Shown: positions 41,701 through 49,907 of the stretch, piece after piece
How positions within the stretch are numbered: the first letter of the stretch is position 1
Layout of the letters: each line of letters begins with the position of its first letter
NCBI GenBank assembly: GCA_024234875.1
Contig: JACKNM010000025.1
Span: forward strand, 6,435-70,434
Length of the DNA stretch: 64,000 nucleotides
Origin: Ectothiorhodospiraceae bacterium
GTDB taxonomy: Bacteria; Pseudomonadota; Gammaproteobacteria; HK1
Direction of reading: 5' to 3'
Program-made: the position numbers and the translations under genes
The notes under the pieces: model-generated
The model's database searches: none
Told to the model about the DNA's origin: nothing
Seen by the model: the letters and a program-made list of their open reading frames with translations, nothing else

Positions 41701-42828
41701 CTATTGCCCGTCGCTCCCGACCGACCTCGGCAACGTCCACACGTTGCTCGGCGCCGAGTACTCGAGGCCCTCCTCGGCGCGGGCGCCGGTGAGAGCGCGC
41801 GAGAAGAACCCCTCGACCGCCGGGTTGGTGAGGGCGCGGTCCTCGAAGTAGGCGTGTGAGTCGTCGACCGCCTCGGCGCCGGTGAAGTCGACGTAGACCG
41901 CGTTGCCGGCGTCGAGGCCGGCGAGGTGGGCGCCGAGGCGCGGGAGCTGCTCCTCACCCGCCTTCAGCATCGACGCCGACAACGCGTAGTCGCGCATGTT
42001 GATGGTCACGTAGACACGACCGCGGCAGTCGATGCGCTCCAGCCAGCTCGCATGCCCGGCGTTGTTGGTGTCGGCGGCACAGAGCAGCACGTTCCCGAAG
42101 ACGCGTCGCGTGCCCTCGCTCGAGCGTGGAGCGAGCATGTGCTTCAGCACGTAGTTCCCCATGCTGTGGGCCATCAGGTTCATCTCCGCCGGGCAGTGGC
42201 GGGCCATCAGGCGCGCGAACAGGGCAGTGCGTTGCTCGGTGTCGCGCGGATGCCGCGCGCTCGCCTCGGCGAGCAGTCGCTCCCTGGCGCCGGCGTTGAA
42301 CAGGGTCAGGTAGGCACCGATCTTGGCGACCGTGCGCTCCAGTGCACCGGCCGAGGCGCGCGCATCGCGCTTGTCGCTCTTGTAGTCGAGGACGCCGACG
42401 CGGCGGTCGCTTCCGCCACCGTTGGCCGGCCAGCAGAACGGCACCACCTGAACCTTGAAATTCCGCTCGAGGTTCGCGGCACGCTCCAGGACCGCCTCGA
42501 CGTCGTTGTTGAAGCCGTGCACGAAGAGGACGATGGGGCGATTGCTCGCGCGCGCGGTGCGGACCAGGTCGGCGGCGGCGCGCAGGCTCGCGAAGTACGG
42601 CTGCTGACGGTCCAGTCCGAGCTCGAACTCGGCATCGATCGCCGCGACCTCCGCCGTCTCCAGGCGGTCGTCGAGGAGCTCCACGCGCCAGCTTCGATTG
42701 CGGACGCGGCCGGTGCGCTCGATGCGCAACAGGCGCAGCTCGTTCGGACCTTCCTGGCTCGGGACGTCGCCGAGCATGTCGAGACCGCTGGCTCCGGCGA
42801 CGACGTTGCGATTGGTGACCACGTACAT
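41701..42828 (-). CDS. Alpha/beta hydrolase (DUF900-like)
   Basis: A 375-residue cytosolic alpha/beta hydrolase. IVLFVHGFNNDVEAVLERA is the strand with the oxyanion HG motif, and the nucleophile elbow reads LMAHSMGNYVLKH (serine in AHSMG, a relaxed GxSxG). YVTINMRDYALSASM and DDSHAYF (a candidate catalytic histidine) follow. These features match the DUF900 group of esterase/lipase-like proteins, whose substrates are unknown. ATG start with GGGAGG nine bases upstream. It lies downstream of the importer-SDR operon on the same strand, but a 123-base gap with a hairpin separates them. Confidence 0.8.
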   Translation of the reverse strand: MYVVTNRNVVAGASGLDMLGDVPSQEGPNELRLLRIERTGRVRNRSWRVELLDDRLETAEVAAIDAEFELGLDRQQPYFASLRAAADLVRTARASNRPIVLFVHGFNNDVEAVLERAANLERNFKVQVVPFCWPANGGGSDRRVGVLDYKSDKRDARASAGALERTVAKIGAYLTLFNAGARERLLAEASARHPRDTEQRTALFARLMARHCPAEMNLMAHSMGNYVLKHMLAPRSSEGTRRVFGNVLLCAADTNNAGHASWLERIDCRGRVYVTINMRDYALSASMLKAGEEQLPRLGAHLAGLDAGNAVYVDFTGAEAVDDSHAYFEDRALTNPAVEGFFSRALTGARAEEGLEYSAPSNVWTLPRSVGSDGQ

Positions 42829-42907
42829 CGACTGGACCTCCCGTCGGTGGGATGCGGCCACGAATGGTTGCCGGGGCCGCGGCTCACACGCCGGCACGTG
42901 TCGGACG

Positions 42908-42945
42908 GCCCGGGGACGGGCACCCGCGGGGGCCCTTCCCCGGGC
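42908..42945. terminator. Hairpin GCCCGGGGA/TCCCCGGGC after the SDR gene
   Basis: Nine-base perfect arms with a 20-base loop, just seven bases past the SDR stop (leftward), in the gap before the alpha/beta hydrolase. It contains a GGGGACGGGCACC core like the dispersed hairpins at 15922. There is no U-run. It may separate the importer operon from the hydrolase gene. Confidence 0.4.
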
Positions 42946-42951
42946 GGGCGC

Positions 42952-43710
42952 TCAGTAGGTCGGGATGCCGAGGGTCAGGCCGCCATCGGCGAGGAGCACG
43001 CTGCCGGTGCAGTAGCTCGACGCCGGTCCGAGCATCAGCAGCACCGGGCCGACGAGCTCGTCCATGCGGCCCTCGCGCGCGAGCGGGATCCGAGCGAGCT
43101 TGGCCACGTGCTCCGCCGCACCGTCGCCGCTCGCGTGGGCCATCACTCGTGGCGTGGCGATGACGCCGGGCGCGACCGCGTTGACGCGGATGCCGTGCGG
43201 CGCGAGCTCGAGCGCGAGCACCCGGGTGAGCTGCTGCAGGCCGGCCTTCGACGCGCCGTAGTGTGCCACGCCCGGGCGGCAGAGCGTCGCCGCGGTCGAG
43301 GTGATGTTGACCACCCGGCCGGGGATCCCGGCCGCGACCATGCGTCGCGCCACCGCCTGGGTGAGCAGGAATGGTGCGCGCAGGTTGAGGCCGAGCACCG
43401 CGTCCCATTCCGCCGCGGACATCTCCAGGAACGGCGTCACCGGGTAGATGCCGGCGCAGTTGACGAGGCCCTCGAGCCCCTCGTGGGCGGCCCATGCCTG
43501 CTCGGCCACGGCGTCGACGGACGCCGCGTCGGTGAGGTCGCCGACCACGCCCATCGCGCCGAGATCGCTCGCGATCGCACCCAACGCGTCCCAGTCGCGG
43601 TCGTGCAGCACGACGCGAGCACCGGCGCCGACCAGCGCGCGCGCGATCTCCGAGCCGATGCCACCGCCGGCGCCGGTCACCAGGATGCGTTCACCACCGA
43701 GATCGCTCAT
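42952..43710 (-). CDS. Short-chain dehydrogenase/reductase
   Basis: A 252-residue classical SDR. The cofactor motif is VTGAGGGIG (residues 11-19), NCAGIYPV follows, the catalytic serine is in NITSTAATL, and Tyr-x3-Lys is HYGASKAG. PGVIATPRVMAH and the C-terminal LLADGGLTLGIP are typical. D34-like acidic residues after the second strand (VVLHDRDWD) favour NAD+ over NADP+. The ATG start overlaps the stop of the last transporter ATPase gene (ATGA), so it is the sixth gene of that operon. It could oxidise or reduce the imported compound. A second SDR is encoded inside the hydantoinase operon. Confidence 0.88.
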   Translation of the reverse strand: MSDLGGERILVTGAGGGIGSEIARALVGAGARVVLHDRDWDALGAIASDLGAMGVVGDLTDAASVDAVAEQAWAAHEGLEGLVNCAGIYPVTPFLEMSAAEWDAVLGLNLRAPFLLTQAVARRMVAAGIPGRVVNITSTAATLCRPGVAHYGASKAGLQQLTRVLALELAPHGIRVNAVAPGVIATPRVMAHASGDGAAEHVAKLARIPLAREGRMDELVGPVLLMLGPASSYCTGSVLLADGGLTLGIPTY

Positions 43711-44693
43711 GACGTCGCCTCCGCCTTCCAGCAGGCCACCGAGCGCGTGGGGTCGGTTGCCTGCAATGTTGGTTCCTGTCCGGCACACCCCGCGTCCGCA
43801 ATCGGGCAACGGGTGCGAAATCGGCACCCGGAGGGCAGGTTGCCGGGGTTGGGTGGCTCGCCCTCCAGCCAGAAATCATCGGTGATTCGCTTGCCGCCGA
43901 TGTCCGGAATCGCGGCCAGCAGCGAGCGCGTGTAGGGGTGTGCGGGCCGCGCGAACACGGTCTCGGTGTCGCCCATCTCGACGATGCGCCCGAGATACAT
44001 CACCGCCACCCGGTGGCAGATCATCCGCACCACCGAAAGGTCGTGCGAGATGAAGAGGTAGGTCAGGTCGAACTGCTTCTGCAGCTCGAGGAACAGATTG
44101 AGAATGGTCGCCTGCACCGAGACGTCCAATCCGGACGTCGGCTCGTCCAGGACCACCAGGCTCGGCTGTAGGGTGAGGATACGCGCGAGACCGACGCGTC
44201 GCTGCTGACCTCCGCTCACCTCGTGGGGGTAGAGATCGAGGTGCGACTCGGGCAGCCCGACGGCGTGGAGGATCTGTCGCACCCGCGCGTCGCGGGCCGC
44301 GTGGTCGAGGTCGGTGTGAATCACCAGCGGCTCGTGCAGCGAGCGTCCGATCTTCCAGCGCGGGTCGAGCGAGGCACCCGGGTCCTGGTAGGTGTACTGC
44401 AGATGACGACGCAGGCTTCGGCTCTCGTAGGGCGAGATGTTCGCGATCTCGTTGCCCTCGAAGACGATGCTGCCGGCACTGGGGCGGTGAATCCCCATCA
44501 ATGTCTTGCCGAGGGTCGACTTCCCGCACCCGCTCTCGCCGACGACGCCGAGGATCTCGCCGCGGCGTACCGAGAACGAGACGCCGTCGAGCGCGCGCAG
44601 CCAGCCGACGCGGCGCTTCCAGACGTTGCGGATCGCGAAGTGCTTGGCGAGGTCGGCGACCTCGAGCAGCGCGGGATTGCTCGCGGCGCCCAT
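43707..44693 (-). CDS. Peptide/nickel-type ABC transporter ATP-binding protein (DppF/OppF-like)
   Basis: A 328-residue ATPase. Walker A is GESGCGKSTLGKTLMG, the Q-loop is YTYQDPGASLDPRW, the signature is VSGGQQRRVGLARIL and Walker B is LVVLDEPTSGLD with the histidine in ISHDLSVV. The C-terminal oligopeptide-transporter domain ends with CRFRTRCPIADAGCAGQEP, whose cysteines form an Fe-S or zinc knuckle common in DppF/OppF. The ATG start overlaps the preceding ATPase stop (TGATG); the longer frame upstream is inside that gene. It works with the paired ATPase, two permeases and the binding protein of this operon. Confidence 0.9.
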   Translation of the reverse strand: MGAASNPALLEVADLAKHFAIRNVWKRRVGWLRALDGVSFSVRRGEILGVVGESGCGKSTLGKTLMGIHRPSAGSIVFEGNEIANISPYESRSLRRHLQYTYQDPGASLDPRWKIGRSLHEPLVIHTDLDHAARDARVRQILHAVGLPESHLDLYPHEVSGGQQRRVGLARILTLQPSLVVLDEPTSGLDVSVQATILNLFLELQKQFDLTYLFISHDLSVVRMICHRVAVMYLGRIVEMGDTETVFARPAHPYTRSLLAAIPDIGGKRITDDFWLEGEPPNPGNLPSGCRFRTRCPIADAGCAGQEPTLQATDPTRSVACWKAEATS

Positions 44694-45757
44694 CACGATG
44701 CGCCCGGGCGGGTCGGGTGGAAGCAACGCACGCCGTGCGCGTGGCCGAGCGTCTCGGTGGAGGGGCGCTCACGCGCGCAGCGCTCGGTGGCGCGATCGCA
44801 TCGAGGATGGAACCGGCATCCGGGTGGCGGCTTGACCAGCGCCGGGATCTCACCGGGAATTCCGCGCAGCCCGCGGTCTCGACTCGGCAGGCTGTCGAGC
44901 AGCTTGCGGGTGTAGGGGTGCGCCGGATGATTGAAGAACGCCTCGCTCGTCGCCGACTCCATCTCCTGCCCGGCGTACATCACGGTGACGCGATCGCAGA
45001 TCTCGTAGGCGGTGCCCAGATCGTGGGTGGTGAACAGCACCGCCACCCCGTGGTCCTCGGCCAGCCGGCGAAGCAGCTTCAGAATCTGCGCCTGGATGGT
45101 GACGTCGAGCGCGGTGGTCGGCTCGTCGGCGATGATGAGCTTGGGCTCCGGGAGCAGGGCCATCGCGATCATGATGCGCTGGCGCTGGCCGCCCGACAGC
45201 TCGTGCGGGTACTTCGCCAATGCCTGCTCGGGCTGCGGGATCTGCACCGTGCGCAGCAGCTCGACCACCCGTGCATGGTCGGCTCGCTGCCGCTCGCGGC
45301 GCCCCATCGGTGGGCGGTCGCCGCGCAGCGCCGGGGACTTCCACCGCATGAGATCCCGGATCTGCGCACCGACGGTGAACACCGGATTGAACGAGCCGAA
45401 CGGGTCCTGTGGCACGAAGGTGATCTCGCGGCCGCGGACCTCGCGCGCCAGGGTGTCGGGCTCCTTGTCGAGCAGGCTCTCGCCCTGGAAGTGAATCGAG
45501 CCCCCACCGACGCGAGCGCTGTTCGTGGGCAGCACCCCGAGGATGGCGCGCGCGAGCGTCGTCTTGCCACAGCCGCTCTCGCCGACGAGCCCGACGATCT
45601 CTCCCTCGCCGATGCGCAGATCGACCCGGTCGAGGACGCGCGCGACACCACCGTCGGTGGCGAAGCTGACCTCGAGGTCTCGGACCTCGAGCAGTGCCCG
45701 CGTGCCGCGGCGCGGCGTCGTGGTCGTCGTCACCGATGGGCCGTGCTCAGTCGTCAT
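44693..45757 (-). CDS. Peptide/nickel-type ABC transporter ATP-binding protein (DppD/OppD-like)
   Basis: A 354-residue ATPase. Walker A is GESGCGKTTLARAILG, the Q-loop is FVPQDPFGSFNPVF, the signature is LSGGQRQRIMIAMAL and Walker B is LIIADEPTTALD with TTHDLGTAY. The C-terminal region has CRFHPRCDRATERCAR, the cysteine knuckle of the OppD/DppD family. The N-terminus has an extra Thr-rich stretch. The ATG start is 11 bases inside the preceding permease gene. It pairs with the next ATPase to form the asymmetric motor of an oligopeptide-type importer. The imported ligand could be a peptide, opine or cyclic amide. Confidence 0.9.
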   Translation of the reverse strand: MTTEHGPSVTTTTTPRRGTRALLEVRDLEVSFATDGGVARVLDRVDLRIGEGEIVGLVGESGCGKTTLARAILGVLPTNSARVGGGSIHFQGESLLDKEPDTLAREVRGREITFVPQDPFGSFNPVFTVGAQIRDLMRWKSPALRGDRPPMGRRERQRADHARVVELLRTVQIPQPEQALAKYPHELSGGQRQRIMIAMALLPEPKLIIADEPTTALDVTIQAQILKLLRRLAEDHGVAVLFTTHDLGTAYEICDRVTVMYAGQEMESATSEAFFNHPAHPYTRKLLDSLPSRDRGLRGIPGEIPALVKPPPGCRFHPRCDRATERCARERPSTETLGHAHGVRCFHPTRPGAS

Positions 45758-46610
45758 GGCGCCGACTGCGTCGGATACGTGGGTCGAGGATGTCGCGCAG
45801 CCCGTCCCCGAACAGGTTGAATCCCATCACCACCAGGAAGATCGCAAGCCCTGGGGCCGTCGCGTACCACCAGGCCTCGGGCAGGAACTCTCGCGATTCG
45901 GAGATCATCCGCCCCCATTCAGGAGACGGCGCCGGCGGTCCGAGGCCGAGGAATCCGAGCGCGGCAGCGGTGAGAATGGTGCCCCCCATACCGATGGTGG
46001 TGCGCACGATCAGAGAGGAGGCGATGTTGGGCAGTACGTGCAAGGTCATCACCCGCAGCGGTGACGCGCCGAGGGCGATGCACGCCTCGATGAACACCTC
46101 GTTCTTGAGCGAGCGCGTCTCGGCATAGACCAGCCGGGCCCAGAACGGCCAGTAGGTCGCCGACAGCGCGAGGATCACGTTCTCGATCGAAGGTCCCAAC
46201 GTCTGTGCGATGGCGATCGCGAGAACGATCTGGGGCACCGAGAGGAAGACGTCGGAGACCCGCATCAGTGCGTCGCTGAACCAGCCGTGGTACCAGCCGG
46301 CGACGAGACCGATGGGGACGCCGATCAGAACCGACGCTCCGATGGCGATGACCGCGATGGTGATGGTGATGCGCGCGCCGTACAGAATGCGGCTGTAGAT
46401 GTCGCTGCCCATGCGGTCGGTGCCGAAGAAGTTCTCCGCGCTGGGACCCTGGAGTCTGATCTGGGGGTGGAACTCGCTCACGTCCTCGGGGTGCGTCGCC
46501 ATCCATGGCGCCAGCACGGCGACCAGGACGAGGGCGACGATGATCACCGCGCCGAGCAAGGCGACCCGGTCCTCGACCAGCTTGCGGAGCAGGAAGCGCA
46601 GGGTGTCCAT
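45747..46610 (-). CDS. Peptide/nickel-type ABC transporter permease (DppC-like)
   Basis: A 287-residue permease. The N-terminal OppC-type first span is ALLGAVIIVALVLVAVLAPW. FGTDRMGSDIYSRILYGARI is the conserved loop before the membrane domain of DppC/OppC. The EAA loop is near IALGASPLRVMTLHVLPNI, and a further span is ILTAAALGFLGLG. The C-terminal GLRDILDPRIRR is the usual end of the family. ATG start, three bases after the DppB-like stop, so the two permeases are probably made in equal amounts. It forms half of the pore for the importer diverging from the hydantoinase genes. Confidence 0.92.
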   Translation of the reverse strand: MDTLRFLLRKLVEDRVALLGAVIIVALVLVAVLAPWMATHPEDVSEFHPQIRLQGPSAENFFGTDRMGSDIYSRILYGARITITIAVIAIGASVLIGVPIGLVAGWYHGWFSDALMRVSDVFLSVPQIVLAIAIAQTLGPSIENVILALSATYWPFWARLVYAETRSLKNEVFIEACIALGASPLRVMTLHVLPNIASSLIVRTTIGMGGTILTAAALGFLGLGPPAPSPEWGRMISESREFLPEAWWYATAPGLAIFLVVMGFNLFGDGLRDILDPRIRRSRRHDD

Positions 46611-46613
46611 CGC

Positions 46614-47618
46614 CTACCGCGACTCCCGTGGGTCGATGAAGCCGTGGATGATGTCGACGAGCAGGTTGATCACGATGAACAGCGCTCCGGAGGCGAGCGT
46701 GAAGCCCATGATGGCGTTGTAGTCGGACTGCAGGATCGACTGCACCGCGTAGAGTCCGAGCCCCGGCCAGTCGAAGACCGCCTCGACCACCACCGCGCCG
46801 GCGATGAGGATGCCGAAGATGAGGCCGATCTGGGTGACGGTACCGATGAGGGCGTTGCGCAGCACGTATTTCCACACGATCGCGCGGCGCGGAAAGCCCA
46901 TCGCTTGCTCGTACAGCACGTAGTTGCTGTTGATCGCGTCGAGCACGCCGGCGCGCGTGAAGCGAACGATGGTGGCCATCGCCGGGAAGGTCAGGGTCAG
47001 TGCCGGTAAGACGATGTGGGCGAGGGCGTCGCCCAGCGACTCCAGATCCCAGGCGATGAGGGAGTCGACGATCATGAACCCGGTGACCGTGTCCGGACCG
47101 AAGCCGTCGATTCGCCCCTGCAGCGGCGTCCAGCCGAGCCGCATCGCGAACAGGAGTTGGAGCAGGATGGCCAGCCAGAAGCTCGCGATGGCGAGCCCGG
47201 AGACCGTGAACACGCGCAGCACGTGATCGAGCACCGAGTTCCGATGCACCGCCGAGAGCACCCCGAGGGGAATGCCGGTCAGGGTCGAGAGCAGCACCGC
47301 GAACAGGGTCAGCTCCAGCGTCGCGGGCAGACGGCTCGCGATGTCCTCGGCAATCGGACGCAGGGTGTAGAGGCTGACACCCAGATCCCCCTGCGCCACG
47401 CCGAGCACGTAGCGATAGAGCTGCACGTGCATCGGCTGGTCGAGCCCGAGCTGCTTGCGCAGTGCCTCCACCTGCTCGGTGGTGGCGTTGTCGCCAGCGA
47501 CGAAGGCCACCGGATCAGCCGGAATCACGTGGCTGATGGTGAAGGTGATCACCAGGAGCCCGAGCAGGGTCGGGAAGAACCAGAACGTCCGGTTCAGCAC
47601 CAGGACCAGCAGCTTCAT
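46614..47618 (-). CDS. Peptide/nickel-type ABC transporter permease (DppB-like)
   Basis: A 334-residue permease. TFWFFPTLLGLLVITFTISH is the first span. RKQLGLDQPMHVQLYRYVLG and GDLGVSLYTLRPIAEDI form the periplasmic region of DppB/OppB proteins. The EAA loop is near QAMGFPRRAIVWKYVLRNAL, and FDWPGLGLYAVQSILQSDY is the usual late motif. The start is the ATG at MKLLVLVLN; codons further upstream fall within the 51-base tandem repeats and are not family-like. A 384-base gap packed with repeats and hairpins separates it from the binding-protein gene, unusual for two genes of one importer. Confidence 0.9.
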   Translation of the reverse strand: MKLLVLVLNRTFWFFPTLLGLLVITFTISHVIPADPVAFVAGDNATTEQVEALRKQLGLDQPMHVQLYRYVLGVAQGDLGVSLYTLRPIAEDIASRLPATLELTLFAVLLSTLTGIPLGVLSAVHRNSVLDHVLRVFTVSGLAIASFWLAILLQLLFAMRLGWTPLQGRIDGFGPDTVTGFMIVDSLIAWDLESLGDALAHIVLPALTLTFPAMATIVRFTRAGVLDAINSNYVLYEQAMGFPRRAIVWKYVLRNALIGTVTQIGLIFGILIAGAVVVEAVFDWPGLGLYAVQSILQSDYNAIMGFTLASGALFIVINLLVDIIHGFIDPRESR

Positions 47619-47662
47619 CGGTGCTCGACTCTCCTCGTCGCCGTCTCCCCCGGTCGGGGGCC

Positions 47663-47848
47663 GTCCTACCCGGGCGGGGACGGTGCTCCGGCCCTGCGGG
47701 GGCGCTGTGCCGCGTCCCACGCGGGCGGGGACGGCGCCCCGCCCCTACAGGGGCACTGTGCCCTGTCCTACACGGGCGGGGACGGCGCCCCGCCCGTACG
47801 GGGGCGTGGTGTCGCGCCCTGCACGGGCGGGGGTGGGACCCCGGTCCT
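47663..47848. repeat. 51-bp tandem repeat, about 3.6 units
   Basis: Units start near 47663, 47714, 47765 and 47816 with a period of exactly 51 bases. Each reads GTCCTACACGGGCGGGGACG then GCGCCCCGCCC and a CTACAGGGGC-like part; the second and third are nearly identical, the first and fourth degenerate. Each unit contains an internal GGGCGGGGACGG/CCGCCC-type palindrome. A related single copy lies at 41640-41676. The period is a multiple of three, which keeps frames open across it, but no gene is credible here. Confidence 0.8.
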
Positions 47849-47849
47849 A

Positions 47850-47997
47850 AGGAAGGTCTGCAAAACCGCAGACCTTCCTGCGGTGCAGGGATGCACCGCC
47901 ATTTTCGATCGCGTAAGCGATTGAAAATGTGAGGCAGATGCAAACCGCGCTTTGCGTCTGCCGTCTCTGCGCAACTCCACGATGGAGTTGTGCAGAG
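47850..47997 (-). repeat. Array of five consecutive hairpins downstream of the binding-protein gene
   Basis: Five stem-loops follow one another almost without gaps: 47850-47879 (12-bp perfect stem), 47880-47899 (8-bp perfect, GCGGTGCA/TGCACCGC), 47901-47928 (12 bp, one mismatch), 47933-47962 (12 bp, one mismatch) and 47965-47997 (14 bp, one mismatch). The block is much richer in A/T than its surroundings. It begins six bases past the binding-protein stop on the minus strand. Placement between binding-protein and permease genes suggests mRNA stabilisation of the upstream cistron or partial termination. The sequence-distinct stems could also be a mobile or recombination element. Confidence 0.75.
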
Positions 47998-48002
47998 TTT
48001 CC

Positions 48003-49604
48003 CTAACCCTCGAAGTGGATCCAGCGCATCTCCTGCCCGTTGCCGATCGGGCAGAAGCGCACGCCGCGAACCTTCTTGTTGAACGGACCGAACCACTTGG
48101 TGTTGTAGATGAAGATGCCGCCGGCGTCCTCGGTGACGATGCGCGCCGCCTCCTCGTAGTTGCGCTGGCGGACGGCCTTGTCGGTCGACACCTGCGCCTC
48201 GTGGAGCAGCGTGTCCACGCGCGGGTTGCGGTACCAGCTGTTGTTGCGAGCGCCGATGTTGTCGCCGTCGTACATCTCGCCGACCCAGTTGTTCGGGTCC
48301 GCGTAGTAGGTGCTCTTCCACAGGAAGAGGAGGTCGTACATCTGCTGCTCGTCGCGCATCTTGCCGGAGGCGACCGGCCACGGCTCGGCGACGATCTTGG
48401 TCTTGATGCCGAGCTTGTTCAGACCGTTCTGCAACAGCGCCGCCGCCTGCTCGGTCTGGCCGTATCCCGCCAGCGCGCCGATGGTGATCTCGCGCAGTGG
48501 CTCCTTGACCATGGCCAGGTGCGCCTTGGCCTTGTCGAGGTCGTAGGTGTAGCCCTGGAGATCGCTCGGCGCACCCCAGATGTTGTTCGGCACCGGGCCC
48601 GGGTTGCGCGCCACCGAGCCGCTCAGGATGTTGTCGATGAACCCGTTGTAATCGAAGGCGTAGGACAGCGCCTTGCGGAAGTTGACGTCGTTCATCGGCG
48701 CGCGGCCGTTGTGGATGATGGAGTAGAAGATGCGCATCGACTCCTGGTCGTAGACGGTGATGTTCTCGGCCTTGCGCAACCGGATCACCTGATCCTGTGG
48801 GAGATAGCCGTCGGTGCCGTGGAAGTCGCCCTTCATCAGGCCGAGCACGCGGCTGTTGACCTCGATGACGGTGCGGAACTCGATCTCGTCGAGGTACTTG
48901 TCACCCCAGCCGAGGAAGTGGTCGGCAAAGCGCTCGGCCTGGAAGCCGACCGCCGGGTCGAAGCGCTTCAGGCGGTACGACCCGGAGCCGGCGTCGTTCT
49001 TCGACAGCCACGCCGAGCCCCAGTCGCCGTCCTTCTCGTTCTTCTTCACCAGCTCCGCGTTGACGACGTGGATCTCGGGCACCGTGGCGAGGAAGATGGC
49101 CGATGCCTTGGAGAGGTTGAACTCCACCGTCCGGGGGTCGAGGGCCCTGGTCGAGCCCGGCTCGATGACGCCGATGTAGAGCGCGGCCGCGCCCTTCTTC
49201 AGCGCGAGGATGCGCTCGATGCTGTAGACGACGTCGGACGCCTCGACCGGGCTCCCGTCGTGGAACTTGGCGCCCTCGCGGAGCTTGAACGTGTACTTGA
49301 GCCCGTCGTCGGAGACGGTATGGCTCTCGGCGAGCCAGCTCTCGAGCTGGGGCGGGTTGTCCTGCCAGCGCAGCAGCCCGTCGTAGAGATTGATGCGGTA
49401 GGCGACCCGACCGACGTCGAACACGGCGTGTGGGTCCATGGTGTCGTAGGGGCTCGAGTTGGCGAACACGAACTTGTCCTTCGCCTGCGCCTCCCCGGCG
49501 GGCAGGCCGCCGAGCGCGGCGACCAGGGCAAGGCCCCCGAGGGCAGTGCCGAGCGCGCGGGCGAGCACGCCGCGGCGAGGGTTCTTGGGACGTCTCTCGT
49601 TCAT
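48003..49604 (-). CDS. ABC transporter substrate-binding protein, family 5 (peptide/nickel/dipeptide)
   Basis: A 533-residue periplasmic binding protein (SBP_bac_5). After MNERRPKNPRRGVLARALGT, a hydrophobic stretch and cleavage near AGEAQAKDK give a signal peptide. SPYDTMDPHAVFDVG and GLKYTFKLREGAKFHDGSPV are the family signature at the lobe I start. NFRKALSYAFDYNGFIDNIL and YADPNNWVGEMYDGDN belong to lobe II. Ligands of this family include di- and oligopeptides, nickel, haem, opines and glutathione. ATG start with AGGAGGAG upstream. It is the first gene of the importer operon and diverges from the first hyuA across 303 bases, so its ligand may be the hydantoinase substrate. Confidence 0.9.
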   Translation of the reverse strand: MNERRPKNPRRGVLARALGTALGGLALVAALGGLPAGEAQAKDKFVFANSSPYDTMDPHAVFDVGRVAYRINLYDGLLRWQDNPPQLESWLAESHTVSDDGLKYTFKLREGAKFHDGSPVEASDVVYSIERILALKKGAAALYIGVIEPGSTRALDPRTVEFNLSKASAIFLATVPEIHVVNAELVKKNEKDGDWGSAWLSKNDAGSGSYRLKRFDPAVGFQAERFADHFLGWGDKYLDEIEFRTVIEVNSRVLGLMKGDFHGTDGYLPQDQVIRLRKAENITVYDQESMRIFYSIIHNGRAPMNDVNFRKALSYAFDYNGFIDNILSGSVARNPGPVPNNIWGAPSDLQGYTYDLDKAKAHLAMVKEPLREITIGALAGYGQTEQAAALLQNGLNKLGIKTKIVAEPWPVASGKMRDEQQMYDLLFLWKSTYYADPNNWVGEMYDGDNIGARNNSWYRNPRVDTLLHEAQVSTDKAVRQRNYEEAARIVTEDAGGIFIYNTKWFGPFNKKVRGVRFCPIGNGQEMRWIHFEG

Positions 49605-49796
49605 GACTGCTCCTCCTGGGTCGTTCGACTTCTCACGCGCGGCCACCACCGTCGTCGGATGGGTGGCGCCTGCACCCGGGCGCAGGCGTCCCGGGTGAGC
49701 GCTCACCGCGGGCCAATACTGGTGGACTCACCGCCCGCAGACAATCGCCAGAGGCGCCCACCGATGGTCGTCGCCGCTGACGGCCGGGCCGGATTG

Positions 49797-49825
49797 TTGA
49801 CGTCGCGTCGGGGCTCGGTCAAATT
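49797..49825 (+). promoter_or_regulatory. Weak sigma70-type promoter candidate for the hydantoinase operon
   Basis: TTGACG (49797-49802), a 17-base spacer and CAAATT (49820-49825) precede the hyuA ATG at 49908 by about 80 bases in the 303-base divergent region. The -35 is good (5 of 6), the -10 poor (3 of 6). The region also holds CGCCTGC/GCAGGCG arms near 49667-49688. No other gene or RNA is evident in the gap. Confidence 0.25.
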
Positions 49826-49907
49826 CCCGCCGCGAGCTTGCTCGCCCCGCCGACTGTCCGCAGACGCCGGACGGGTGCCGACGGCGGCGGCCGACGACGG
49901 AGATCGC

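Noticed and set aside
47663..47848. Possible CRISPR array
   Set aside because: Units are directly adjacent 51-bp tandem repeats without unique spacers, and no cas gene is present.
47952..49907. Upstream extension of the first hyuA frame by about 650 codons through the divergent gene
   Set aside because: It reads antisense through the periplasmic binding-protein gene; the family start GVDIGGTFTD lies just after the ATG at 49908.
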